A DNA stretch of 64,000 bases, taken from positions 1,736,001 through 1,800,000 of the forward strand of contig NZ_FNWK01000001.1 in assembly GCF_900108295.1 (NCBI RefSeq). The letters run 5' to 3'. Shown here piece by piece: positions 38,135-46,365 of this stretch; the stretch's first letter is position 1; every line of letters begins with the position of its first letter. Source of the stretch: Sphingopyxis sp. YR583. Lineage in GTDB: Bacteria > Pseudomonadota > Alphaproteobacteria > Sphingomonadales > Sphingomonadaceae. A program made the translations under genes and the position numbers. The notes beneath the pieces were generated by a model. That model was not told the DNA's origin. It saw only the letters and a program-made list of their open reading frames with translations, and did no database searches.

Positions 38135-40602
38135 GGTGTTTCCTTTATGGGCGTGAGGGCGATCGACGAGAGGGTGAGGCGCAGCGGCGCGTTCGACGAC
38201 AGCGCGAAGGGGGCTGTGACATTGTCGAGGCGGACGTCGGGAAGGCAGGAAAGCGGGATCGAAAGGCTCTGCCAGCCCTTGCTCGCGATCGCTGCGAGGC
38301 GCGGCCCGATATCGAGGCGCGCGGTACAGCCGGGACCGCAGCGCAATTCGAGCGTCGCGGGCGCGGTTGGTGCCTGATCGATCTTGAGGTCGACCGTCAG
38401 TGCGAGCGATCCGGCGCCCGACAGATTGGCTGCGCGCGGATTGGCGACGATCAACGTCCCGCGCGACTTGCCCGCCCAGATGATTTCACGCGCATCCTCC
38501 TGCGCGTCGCGGTCGATCGGGCGCACCGCGATCGCGCCATTGTCGGCGGCGCCGCTGATCGCCTGCGGGCTGTCGTTCGCTCCGTCGATCTGCAGTTGGC
38601 GTGTGCCTATCGGCCGGCCGCGCGCGAAGATCGGGCCGGTGAGCGGCTGCTCGACGATAATGCCGGGGTCTTCGGAAAGCGCCCGCGCGCGTTTGCGGTC
38701 GGTCAGGGTCAGGCCGAAACCGAAAGGATAGAGCGGCTTGTAACCGGCATCGCCGACATTGAGCGGCGCCCCTCTGGCGTCGGCGGGCCATGAGAAGGGG
38801 AGCTTGCCTTTGAAGTCGGCCTTGCCGAACAGGATATCGGCGACGCCGCCGCCTTCGGATCCCGGCAACCACGCCGCGACGAACGCGTCGGCGGCGTTGA
38901 TATGGCGATTGACCCACAAAGGGCGCCCCGAAAGAAAGACCGCCACGACGGGAATGCCCGCAGCCTTCAGCCGGTTCATTATGTCCAGATTGCCGCGCGT
39001 GTCGTCGAAATAGAGGTCGGCGCGGTCGCCCTGAAACTCGGCATAGGGGTCCTCGCCGAATACGATAATCGCGGCATCGGGCTTTGCCGAATAGCGGCCA
39101 TCGACCACGAGTTCGGCGGAGCCGCCGCCCGCCTGCGCTACGTCACGCACCCCCGCGAAGATCGATGTCGCGCCGGGGAAATGTTCGGGCCGTGTGCCGG
39201 TGCCCTGCCAGGTCAGCGTCCAGCCGCCGGACTGTCTCGCGACATCGTCGGCGCCGTCGCCCACCACGAGTATGCGCGCATCGGCCTTGAGCGGGAGGAT
39301 GCCGTTGCTCTTGAGCAGGACGAGCGATTCGCGCACCGCTTGTCGCGCAATCGCGCGATGCTCGGGCGCGCCGAGCAGATCATAGCGCGCGGCATAGGGG
39401 CGCGACGAAGGCCTGCCTGCCCCGAAAAGCCCCGCGCGCAGCTTGACCCGCAAGATACGGCGCACCGCATCTTCGAGCCGTCCCATCGGTAGCGCGCCCG
39501 ACCGCGCTGCGGCGAGTGTCGAGGCGTAAAGGCCCTTCCAGCTCGCGGGCCCCATATAGATGTCGAGCCCCGCAGCGATCGAGGCAGGGCAGTCGGTCGG
39601 GGTGCAGCCCGGCACCTTGGCATGGCCGTCCCAATCGCCGACAACGAGCCCGTCGAAGCCCCAGCGCTGTTTGAGAACGCCGGTCAGCAGGCTGACGTTG
39701 CCGTGCATCTTGACGCCATTCCATCCCGAGAAGCTGGCCATCACGCTTTGCACGTCGGCCTTGAGCGCGGCGACATAGGCGGGGGCGTGGAGCCGAATCA
39801 GTTCGGCCTCGTCGATTCTCGCATCGCCGCGGTCGCGACCGTCCGCTGTGCCGCCGTCGGCAAGGAAATGCTTGGCCGTCGCGATGATATGCGGGCCCCT
39901 GAGCCAGTCGGGATCACCGCGCCGTCCCTGGATCCCGTGGACGAGGGCTGCGGCATAGGATTCAGCGATGGCGGGATCCTCGCCAAAGCTTTCATAGGTG
40001 CGGCCCCAGCGGTCGTCGCGTGCGACCGCGATCGTCGGCGCAAAGGTCCAGTCGAGCCCGGTGACGCGCATCTCGATCGCTGTCGCTTGCCCGATCTTTT
40101 CCATCAGCGCCGGGTTCCGTGCTGCGCCAAGGCCGATATTGTGTGGAAACAATGTCGCGCCGACGATATTGTTATGGCCGTGGACCGCATCGGACCCCCA
40201 CATCACCGGGATGCGCGGCAGGTTGCCGTTCGGGCGCATCGACGCGTCATAATAGGCGTCGGCGGCTGCGACCCATGCCGATGCGGGGCCGAATTCATCG
40301 CCGCCGGGCGACGAACTGCCGCCGTTGAGGATCGAGCCGAGATGATAGGTCGCGACGTCTTCGGGTGTCGTGCTGCCGATATCGCCCTGGATGATCTGAC
40401 CGACCTTCTGCTCGATCGACATCGCCGCGATCAGGGTGTCGATTCGTTGCTCGATGGCGGGGTCGGTGACAGGCGCTGCCAGTGCGGGCCAGGATTCGGG
40501 ATGCACGGCCCCGGTGGCCTCGGCGGCCGCCGACGCGGAGCCTGCAAACAGCGCTGCCGTGGACAGGCTTGCCACGGTCAGGGCGCGCCAGGCGCTTCGC
40601 AT
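38125..40602 (-). CDS. GH3 exo-beta-glucanase / beta-glucosidase, exported
   Basis: An 825-residue protein. The signal peptide ends ALFAGSASAAAEA, and the GH3 N-domain has VMWGSDAVHGHNN and KHFLADGGT. The catalytic nucleophile is D323 in LVVGDWDGHAKV, followed by the GH3 C-domain and a final beta-rich region of about 150 residues as in ExoP-type 1,3/1,4-beta-glucan glucohydrolases. GGGAGAG lies 8 bases before ATG 40602; the GTG just before it is less likely. First gene of an operon with GH105, divergent from manD. Confidence 0.92.
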   Translation of the reverse strand: MRSAWRALTVASLSTAALFAGSASAAAEATGAVHPESWPALAAPVTDPAIEQRIDTLIAAMSIEQKVGQIIQGDIGSTTPEDVATYHLGSILNGGSSSPGGDEFGPASAWVAAADAYYDASMRPNGNLPRIPVMWGSDAVHGHNNIVGATLFPHNIGLGAARNPALMEKIGQATAIEMRVTGLDWTFAPTIAVARDDRWGRTYESFGEDPAIAESYAAALVHGIQGRRGDPDWLRGPHIIATAKHFLADGGTADGRDRGDARIDEAELIRLHAPAYVAALKADVQSVMASFSGWNGVKMHGNVSLLTGVLKQRWGFDGLVVGDWDGHAKVPGCTPTDCPASIAAGLDIYMGPASWKGLYASTLAAARSGALPMGRLEDAVRRILRVKLRAGLFGAGRPSSRPYAARYDLLGAPEHRAIARQAVRESLVLLKSNGILPLKADARILVVGDGADDVARQSGGWTLTWQGTGTRPEHFPGATSIFAGVRDVAQAGGGSAELVVDGRYSAKPDAAIIVFGEDPYAEFQGDRADLYFDDTRGNLDIMNRLKAAGIPVVAVFLSGRPLWVNRHINAADAFVAAWLPGSEGGGVADILFGKADFKGKLPFSWPADARGAPLNVGDAGYKPLYPFGFGLTLTDRKRARALSEDPGIIVEQPLTGPIFARGRPIGTRQLQIDGANDSPQAISGAADNGAIAVRPIDRDAQEDAREIIWAGKSRGTLIVANPRAANLSGAGSLALTVDLKIDQAPTAPATLELRCGPGCTARLDIGPRLAAIASKGWQSLSIPLSCLPDVRLDNVTAPFALSSNAPLRLTLSSIALTPIKETPCR

Positions 40603-40642
40603 CACTCAATCTCTCCCATGTGAAACGGTCGGGTTTTTACCT

Positions 40643-40656
40643 TGACACCGGTGACA
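40643..40656. promoter_or_regulatory. LacI-like palindrome between GH3 and manD
   Basis: TGACACCGGTGACA is one base from the perfect palindrome TGACACCGGTGTCA and the partner of the site at 36857-36870. It lies 40 bases before the GH3 start. Confidence 0.5.
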
Positions 40657-40689
40657 TATCTCTTTCCTTTTGATGCGAGTGTCAATAAG

Positions 40690-40702
40690 GTTGTCACACA
40701 AC
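40690..40702. promoter_or_regulatory. GntR-like operator between GH3 and manD
   Basis: GTTGTCACACAAC is a perfect 13-base palindrome of the form TTGTnnnACAA. It lies 28 bases before the manD start, and on the other strand just upstream of a TTGACA (40680-40685) that may be the GH3 -35. Confidence 0.6.
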
Positions 40703-40729
40703 TAATCGATGTGGCGATGAGGGGATGGA

Positions 40730-41941
40730 ATGCCGAAGATCGTGTCAGCCCGGGTGATATTGACCGCGCCGGGTCGCAATTTCACGACGCTGAAGATCGA
40801 GTGCGACGACGGGACGACCGGCGTCGGCGATGCGACGCTCAACGGCCGCGAACTCGCGGTTGCGGCCTATCTGTCCGAACATGTCGTCCCCTGCCTAATC
40901 GGACGCGATGCCCACCGGATCGAGGATATCTGGCAATATCTCTACAAGGGCGCCTATTGGCGGCGCGGGCCGGTGACGATGGCGGCAATTGCTGCGGTCG
41001 ACATGGCGCTGTGGGACATCAAAGGAAAGGTCGCCGGGCTGCCGGTGTACCAGCTGCTTGGCGGCGCGGCGCGCGAGGGGTGCATGGCCTATGGCCACGC
41101 CAACGGAACGACGATCGAGGATACGATCGAGGCTGCGCTCGATTATCGGCGGCAAGGATATAGGGCGATCCGCCTGCAGTGCGGCGTGCCCGGGATGGCG
41201 TCGACCTATGGCGTCAGCAAAGATCGCTATTTTTACGAGCCCGCCGACAATGACCTGCCGACCGAGAATGTCTGGTCGACGGCGAAATATATGCGCGTTG
41301 TGCCCGAACTTTTCGCGGCGGCGCGCGAAGCGCTGGGCTGGGACGTCCATCTGCTCCATGACATCCATCACAGGCTGACGCCGATCGAGGCGGCGCGGCT
41401 CGGCAAGGATCTCGAGCCGTACCGGCCGTTCTGGATCGAGGATGCGACCCCGGCGGAGGATCAGGATGCATTCCGCCTGATCCGCCAGCATACGACGACG
41501 CCACTCGCGGTCGGCGAAATCTTCTCGTCGATCTGGGACTGCAAGGCGCTGATCGAGAACCGGCTGATCGACTATATTCGCGCGACTGTGCTCCACGCCG
41601 GCGGCATCACGCATATGCGCCAAATCGCGTCGCTCGCCGATCTCTATCAAATCCGCACCGGCTGCCACGGCGCGACCGACCTGTCGCCGGTGACGATGGC
41701 GGCGGCGCTGCACCTTGGTCTCGCGATCCCCAATTTCGGCGTGCAGGAATATATGCGGCATACGGACGAGACCGACGCTGTCTTCCCACACGCCTGGCGC
41801 TTTGAGGACGGCATGCTTCATCCCGGCGATGTACCGGGCCTAGGCGTCGATATTGACGAGGCGCTCGCCGAATCCTTTCCTTATGCCCGCGCCTATCTGC
41901 CGGTGAACCGGCTTGAGGACGGGACGATGTGGAGCTGGTGA
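40730..41941 (+). CDS. manD: D-mannonate dehydratase, enolase superfamily (ManD type)
   Basis: Dehydrates D-mannonate to 2-keto-3-deoxygluconate, the step after glucuronate isomerisation and reduction. The 403-residue protein carries metal ligands D211, E237 and E263, the general bases R148/Y160 pair and H213 (HDIHH), and [11 protein letters not shown]. These sit one residue from the positions reported for Novosphingobium ManD. It begins the plus-strand operon with the DUF4861-like gene and the GntR regulator. Its presence points to D-glucuronate as the liberated sugar. Confidence 0.92.
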   Translation: MPKIVSARVILTAPGRNFTTLKIECDDGTTGVGDATLNGRELAVAAYLSEHVVPCLIGRDAHRIEDIWQYLYKGAYWRRGPVTMAAIAAVDMALWDIKGKVAGLPVYQLLGGAAREGCMAYGHANGTTIEDTIEAALDYRRQGYRAIRLQCGVPGMASTYGVSKDRYFYEPADNDLPTENVWSTAKYMRVVPELFAAAREALGWDVHLLHDIHHRLTPIEAARLGKDLEPYRPFWIEDATPAEDQDAFRLIRQHTTTPLAVGEIFSSIWDCKALIENRLIDYIRATVLHAGGITHMRQIASLADLYQIRTGCHGATDLSPVTMAAALHLGLAIPNFGVQEYMRHTDETDAVFPHAWRFEDGMLHPGDVPGLGVDIDEALAESFPYARAYLPVNRLEDGTMWSW

Positions 41942-42834
41942 TGCGTTTGCCGTCTCTGGCGCTTGCCTTGCTGGTCGTACCAGCGGCCGGGCAGGAACAT
42001 GAACCGCTTCGGCCGGCAACAGCGGAAGAGCAGAGGGTGCGCGCGGCGGTGGTGATCGCCGATTATCGTTTCGACGACCTGCTGTGGGAAAACGACCGGA
42101 TCGCGCATCGCATCTATGGCCGCGCGCTCGAAAGAGCCGAGCCGCCCTCGTCGTCGGGGATCGACGTGTGGGGAAAGCGGGTGCGCTGGCCCTTCATGGA
42201 CCGCCAACTGCGCACCGGCGATCAGCACGCCGACCATGGCGAGGGCATAGACTTCTATAATGTCGGTACCGGCCGTGGAACCGGCGGGCTCGGCATCTGG
42301 TACGACAACAAGCTTTGGACCTCGCGCAACTATGTCCGCCCGCGCATCCTGCAGTCGGGCGGAGACATTGCCGATTTTGCGGTCGATTATGATCCCTGGC
42401 CGGTCGATACGTTGCGCACGGTGCGTGAGACGCGGCGCTTCGCTTTGATGGCGGGGACGAATTTTACCCGGCTGACCTCGACCATCGCGTCGAGCAGCGA
42501 GGCCGAACTGATCGTCGGGATCGGAATCTCGAAACGGCCGATCAATGGGAGCAAGCTGGGCGAGATCCGGCAGGATCGCGCGAACGCGCGCATGAGCTGG
42601 TGGGGCCCTGCCGATGGCGAAAAGGGCCGGATGGCGGCGGCCGTGATGGTCGACCCGGCTGCCTTTGCCGGCTTCGTCGAGGACGCCGACAATTATCTGA
42701 TCCTCGTTCGCGTCCAGCCGGGCACGCCGTTTGTCTATTATAGCGGCGCGGCGTGGGATCGCGGAGGCGACTTTGCGAGCGCGGTTGCGTGGAATAGCTA
42801 TGTCGATGCGCAGCGGCCTGATTTCCGGCCCTAG
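41941..42834 (+). CDS. DUF4861-like exported protein
   Basis: A 297-residue protein with a short signal peptide ([17 protein letters not shown]). The domain resembles DUF4861, recognised by DDLLWENDRIAHRIYG, HADHGEGIDFYNVGTGRGTGG and SRNYVRPRILQSG. Family members occur in pectin, alginate and other uronate-rich utilisation loci; no reaction is established that I know of. ATG 41941 shares one base with the manD stop (TGATG); ATG 41929 would add four residues. A sugar-binding or lyase-like role is possible. Confidence 0.78.
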   Translation: MRLPSLALALLVVPAAGQEHEPLRPATAEEQRVRAAVVIADYRFDDLLWENDRIAHRIYGRALERAEPPSSSGIDVWGKRVRWPFMDRQLRTGDQHADHGEGIDFYNVGTGRGTGGLGIWYDNKLWTSRNYVRPRILQSGGDIADFAVDYDPWPVDTLRTVRETRRFALMAGTNFTRLTSTIASSSEAELIVGIGISKRPINGSKLGEIRQDRANARMSWWGPADGEKGRMAAAVMVDPAAFAGFVEDADNYLILVRVQPGTPFVYYSGAAWDRGGDFASAVAWNSYVDAQRPDFRP

Positions 42835-42867
42835 CCAGTTTCGCGGCGCAATGATAACGCAGCATCC

Positions 42868-43575
42868 ATGGCGGTAACCAAGGCGGCGTCGCTGGCGGAC
42901 GATCTCGTCCAGCGCTTCGAGGAACAGATCGAAACGGGCGAAATGCCCGTGGGATCACGTTTCCCGACCGAAAAAGACATCACTGAGACGTTCGGCGTCA
43001 GCCGCACCGTCGTGCGCGAGGCTTATTCGCGCCTCGCGGCGCGCGGCCTGCTCGTGTCGCGGCGCGGATCGGGGGCCTATGTCCCCGACGGAGCGCAATA
43101 TCGCGCCTTCCAGGTGACCGCCGAGGAAGTCGGCGAGATCGATGATGTCTTGAAGCTGCTTGAGATGCGAATGGGGTTCGAAGCCGAGATGGCGGACCTT
43201 GCCGCGCGCCGCCGGACCGATGCCGATCTGGCCGCACTACGTCATGCGCTCGACGCGATGGAGGAAAGCAGCGACGTCGATGCGTCGGTCGCTGCGGACG
43301 CCGCCTTTCATGCGGCGATCGCGAGCGCGACAGGCAATTCCTATTTTCTGCGCTTCACCCAGTTTCTCGGCGTGCGCCTTGTCCCCTCGCGGCGGCTCTA
43401 CCTGCAGGGCGACGATCCGGTTCAGCACCAGCGCTATGCCCATACGATCAACCGCGACCATGAGGCGATCGTCGTTGCGATCGAGGCGGGCGACCCCGTG
43501 GCTGCGCGGCGCGCGGCACGCCGCCACATCGAAAAATCGATCCTGCGCTATCGGACACTTAAGGAGAGCCGTTAA
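42868..43575 (+). CDS. GntR-family regulator with FCD domain (FadR subfamily)
   Basis: A 235-residue regulator. The winged-helix HTH spans residues 10-75 (GEMPVGSRFPTEKDITETFGVSRT and LVSRRGSGAYV). The all-helical FCD ligand domain has FHAAIASATGNSYF and HEAIVVAIEAGDPVAARRAARRHI, which supply the metal-site histidines. It is last in the manD operon and the natural candidate to bind the GTnnnAC boxes at 36879-36906 and 40690-40702. The inducer is probably a uronate or aldonate (inference). Confidence 0.9.
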   Translation: MAVTKAASLADDLVQRFEEQIETGEMPVGSRFPTEKDITETFGVSRTVVREAYSRLAARGLLVSRRGSGAYVPDGAQYRAFQVTAEEVGEIDDVLKLLEMRMGFEAEMADLAARRRTDADLAALRHALDAMEESSDVDASVAADAAFHAAIASATGNSYFLRFTQFLGVRLVPSRRLYLQGDDPVQHQRYAHTINRDHEAIVVAIEAGDPVAARRAARRHIEKSILRYRTLKESR

Positions 43576-43672
43576 GCCAACTTCCCTTGGTCAGCCGAAT
43601 CACTCGACACGGTCGGCCGGGAATGGGGCAGGCGGGAAATTAGCTATCTACTGACCTTGATTTCGACTCGTG

Positions 43673-44170
43673 ATGCTCTATTCCAAGCCCGTGCAAGGCG
43701 ACCCCGACAATTATATAAGCCTGCTGTCTGCCGCGCAGATCGAAACGTTGCGGCATGTTTACGAGCATAAAAATTCCAAGCAGATCGCGCGCCTGATGAA
43801 CGTCTCGCCGCACACGGTCGACGAGCGGGTGCGCCGGGTGTTAAAGAAACTTAATGTTTCTAACAGGATAGAGGCTGCGCGTATCCTGGCGGTTAACGGT
43901 GTCTTCGATCATGTTACCCCTTATCAGCCTTTGACATATCAATTGATCGACCTTGGCGACGTTTCCCCGTCCGACGATGCGGATCCGGGGCGCAGTTCGT
44001 TTCGGCGATTATTCGATATAGGTTCGCCATTTCCTACCGCGTCCCAGCCGGCCAACCGGCACGGGTTGATGGAAAGGATAATCTGGCCGATTTTGATCGC
44101 ATTCGCGACAATCTTGGCTTTCTCCGCCCTCTATTCGATCCTTGTCGGGCTCGGTCGTGTTTTGACTTGA
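43673..44170 (+). CDS. LuxR-type HTH protein with C-terminal membrane helix
   Basis: A 165-residue protein. Residues 15-75 form a GerE/LuxR HTH (LSAAQIETLRHVYE, SKQIARLMNVSPHTVDERVRRVLKKLNVSNRIEAARIL). A disordered linker leads to one strongly hydrophobic helix near the C-terminus (IIWPILIAFATILAFSALYSILVGL). There is no receiver or autoinducer domain, so it is an unusual membrane-tethered DNA-binding protein. ATG 43673 follows a GTG at 43670. It opens a four-gene run before the flagellar cluster. Confidence 0.8.
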   Translation: MLYSKPVQGDPDNYISLLSAAQIETLRHVYEHKNSKQIARLMNVSPHTVDERVRRVLKKLNVSNRIEAARILAVNGVFDHVTPYQPLTYQLIDLGDVSPSDDADPGRSSFRRLFDIGSPFPTASQPANRHGLMERIIWPILIAFATILAFSALYSILVGLGRVLT

Positions 44171-44228
44171 TGCTCGAACGAATGCTGCGGGGGGGAACCG
44201 GTAGCATTCTTTTTCAAGGAAAAAGAAC

Positions 44229-44603
44229 ATGCTGAATCAACGAGTTTCTGCGGCGAAGAAGATCGCTTCCGACCTGCACCATGCCGAAGACGCCATCGAC
44301 GAAGCGATGATCCGTATCGCCCAGCTTGCCGCGACGCTGCCCACCGCGCGCCGCGAAACCAACATGTCGGCGATCGTCGGCCAGGAAGCGATGGCAAAGG
44401 TCGCACATGCGCTCGCGGCCGCCGGCGAAGTCCGTCAGCTGCTTACCGATGCGCATCTGGCGCTGACGGTGACGCAGAAGGAAGTCGGGCTTGGCACGCG
44501 GATGTTCGGGGCGGGTGTGAAGCCGGCCGCCGCAAAGCTGGTCGACCAAGGCAGCAACGATCGCTCGGGCGACGGCGCTGCTACATTCGCGAAGGCCGGT
44601 TGA
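44229..44603 (+). CDS. Hypothetical helical protein
   Basis: A 124-residue protein I do not recognise. It is mostly alpha-helical with a heptad-like N-terminal half (AAKKIASDLHHAEDAIDEAMIRIAQLAA), no signal peptide and no membrane helix. AAGGAAAAAG lies 4 bases before ATG 44229, a strong ribosome-binding site. Its place between a LuxR-HTH gene and a small membrane-protein gene suggests a shared unit, but no function can be named. Confidence 0.7.
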   Translation: MLNQRVSAAKKIASDLHHAEDAIDEAMIRIAQLAATLPTARRETNMSAIVGQEAMAKVAHALAAAGEVRQLLTDAHLALTVTQKEVGLGTRMFGAGVKPAAAKLVDQGSNDRSGDGAATFAKAG

Positions 44604-44628
44604 TCCGCAAGAAAGGCTGACAGCCACA

Positions 44629-45042
44629 ATGTGGTCCGTCGCGATCTATTATGTTGTTCTGCTCATCACGGTGGCCGTCGCGATCCGACGCGGCGGGCCG
44701 CTGGAACGCTGGGCGGCCTATACAGCGCTGATCGCCTCGGTCCTTACCAGTGCCGTGACACCTTTCCCGACCTGGGCCGATATTGAACTGAATATCTTCA
44801 TCATAGACGTGCTGGTTCTGCTGAGCTTCTGGTTCATCGCCATGAAGACCCACAGTTTCTGGCCTTACTGGATCACCGGATGGCAGCTCATTGCTATCTT
44901 TGGCCACATCCAGAAATATATGTTTTCGGAGATATTGGCGCGACCCTATTCGCTCCTCTCGGTCTATATATCGTACCCGATCCTGTTGCTGATTATCTAC
45001 GCATCGGGGTCGCACAGTCGGCGGAATGACGTCACGGTCTGA
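44629..45042 (+). CDS. Small four-helix membrane protein, unknown function
   Basis: A 137-residue protein with four predicted membrane helices (starting near residues 2, 32, 58 and 95), short loops, and tryptophan/tyrosine-rich third and fourth segments. No known family is recognised. Its stop shares one base with the start of the next gene (TGATG), so it is co-translated with the MarR-like regulator. Confidence 0.7.
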   Translation: MWSVAIYYVVLLITVAVAIRRGGPLERWAAYTALIASVLTSAVTPFPTWADIELNIFIIDVLVLLSFWFIAMKTHSFWPYWITGWQLIAIFGHIQKYMFSEILARPYSLLSVYISYPILLLIIYASGSHSRRNDVTV

Positions 45043-45566
45043 TGTGGCTGCCCAAAGGGCATCTTCACATGCAGCAATTTTCGAACCAAGAAATTGCCGA
45101 ACTGAAATCGCGGGTCGATCAGATCCACGAACTGCTTGCGGGCCGCGGCGAGGAATCGTCGCCCGTGGGTCTGCGCGTCGTCGATGCCGACGGAACGTCC
45201 ATCAAGGCGGGGCTGCTCGACCAGCTGTCGTTCAGCATTCAGATCCGGCGCCTTCGTCGCAGCCATTTCGGCACGGCTGAAATGTCCGGCCCGGTGTGGG
45301 ACATGATGCTCGACCTGATGCTGGCGGGCGCGCACGGCCGCGTGCTGAGTGCGAGCGACCTTGCGACCGGCGCGGCGGTTCCGCTGTCGTCGGGATTGCG
45401 CATGATCAGCGCGCTGGAGAAGCAGGGATTCGTACATCGCTCGATCGACGAGCGCGACCGGCGGCGTACCATCGTCCGGCTGACCGATGTCGGAACCGAG
45501 CGCATGGCAAGCTATTTCGAGAAAATCGGCACCGCCTGGCAGGGCGGGCAAACGCTGGCAGCCTAG
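45042..45566 (+). CDS. MarR-like winged-helix regulator
   Basis: A 174-residue protein. The C-terminal two thirds form a MarR/wHTH fold: AGAHGRVLSASDLATGAAVP, the recognition helix region SSGLRMISALEKQGFVHRS, and the wing DERDRRRTIVRLTDVGTERM. The N-terminal 60 residues are an extra helix with IAELKSRVDQIHELLAG, perhaps a coiled coil. ATG 45042 overlaps the previous stop; ATG 45069 (MQQFSNQEIAEL) is an alternative start. The target is unknown; it converges on fliA. Confidence 0.75.
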   Translation: MWLPKGHLHMQQFSNQEIAELKSRVDQIHELLAGRGEESSPVGLRVVDADGTSIKAGLLDQLSFSIQIRRLRRSHFGTAEMSGPVWDMMLDLMLAGAHGRVLSASDLATGAAVPLSSGLRMISALEKQGFVHRSIDERDRRRTIVRLTDVGTERMASYFEKIGTAWQGGQTLAA

Positions 45567-45618
45567 CCCCCGGACCGGGTGCGGGCCGACTGGTCGCGCG
45601 CGTCGCACCTGGTCCCCC

Positions 45619-46365
45619 CTATTCGGTCATTTCCTTCATCATGCGGTCGACCTTGATCATTGCTTCGCGCTTGATCTGGCAGATGCGCGCGGCGCTGACG
45701 TCGAGCGTCAGCCCGATTTCGTGCAGGTTGAGTTCCTCGAAGAAATAGAGCTGCAGGACCATCTGTTCGCGCTCGGAGAGGCGTCCGACGCACTGGCGCA
45801 GCGCCCCCATCAGATCGTCCCGCTCGCACCGCTCGTCGGCACCTTCGTCTTCGTCAGCGGCAAGGAAGGCGCCGATATCGGTCAACTCGTCGAGCGAGGT
45901 CGAACGGCCGTGCGTCGCATTGCGTTCGAGCGCGAAATAGTCCTCGGCCGACATATCGAACGCCACCGCCATTTCGGCGGGGGTCGGCGCGCGCATCAAT
46001 TGTTGTTCGAGCGCGGCGCGCATCGCGTGGATCCGCTTTGCGGCGACCATCGCCGAACGACCGACATCGGCCTCGCGGCGCAGCTGGTCGATCATCGCGC
46101 CGCGGATGCGGGTCGTGGCATAGGTGGCAAAGGCAAACCCGCGTTCTTCATAGTTGCGGCTCGCCTCGATCAGCGCGATCAGCCCCGTCTGGATCAGGTC
46201 GTCGAGTTCGCTCGTCCGCGACACACGCGAAAACACCTGCCAGGCGATCTTGCGGACCAGCGGCGAATATTCCTCGACCAGCGCCTCGACGCTTTCCCCA
46301 TAGCCGCGTGCGCGCGACGTCCGGCTGGTGGCCCCGGCAAATTGCTCGGCGGGCTCAATTCTCAT
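45619..46365 (-). CDS. fliA: Flagellar sigma factor FliA (sigma-28)
   Basis: Directs RNA polymerase to late flagellar promoters. The 248-residue protein has the sigma-28 region 2 ELDDLIQTGLIALIEASRNYEERGFAFATYATTRIRG in order. Region 4 ends EELNLHEIGLTLDVSAARICQIKREAM. ATG 46365 is chosen because GGAGG lies 9 bases before it; it overlaps the flhA stop by 11 bases. ATG 46389 is a weaker alternative. Its anti-sigma factor FlgM is encoded 3.3 kb away, and three candidate target promoters are in the window. Confidence 0.94.
   Translation of the reverse strand: MRIEPAEQFAGATSRTSRARGYGESVEALVEEYSPLVRKIAWQVFSRVSRTSELDDLIQTGLIALIEASRNYEERGFAFATYATTRIRGAMIDQLRREADVGRSAMVAAKRIHAMRAALEQQLMRAPTPAEMAVAFDMSAEDYFALERNATHGRSTSLDELTDIGAFLAADEDEGADERCERDDLMGALRQCVGRLSEREQMVLQLYFFEELNLHEIGLTLDVSAARICQIKREAMIKVDRMMKEMTE

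Noticed and set aside
43576..45566. Prophage or mobile-element remnant around the LuxR/MarR-like genes
   Set aside because: No integrase, transposase, tRNA junction or flanking repeat is visible, and base composition looks like the neighbours.
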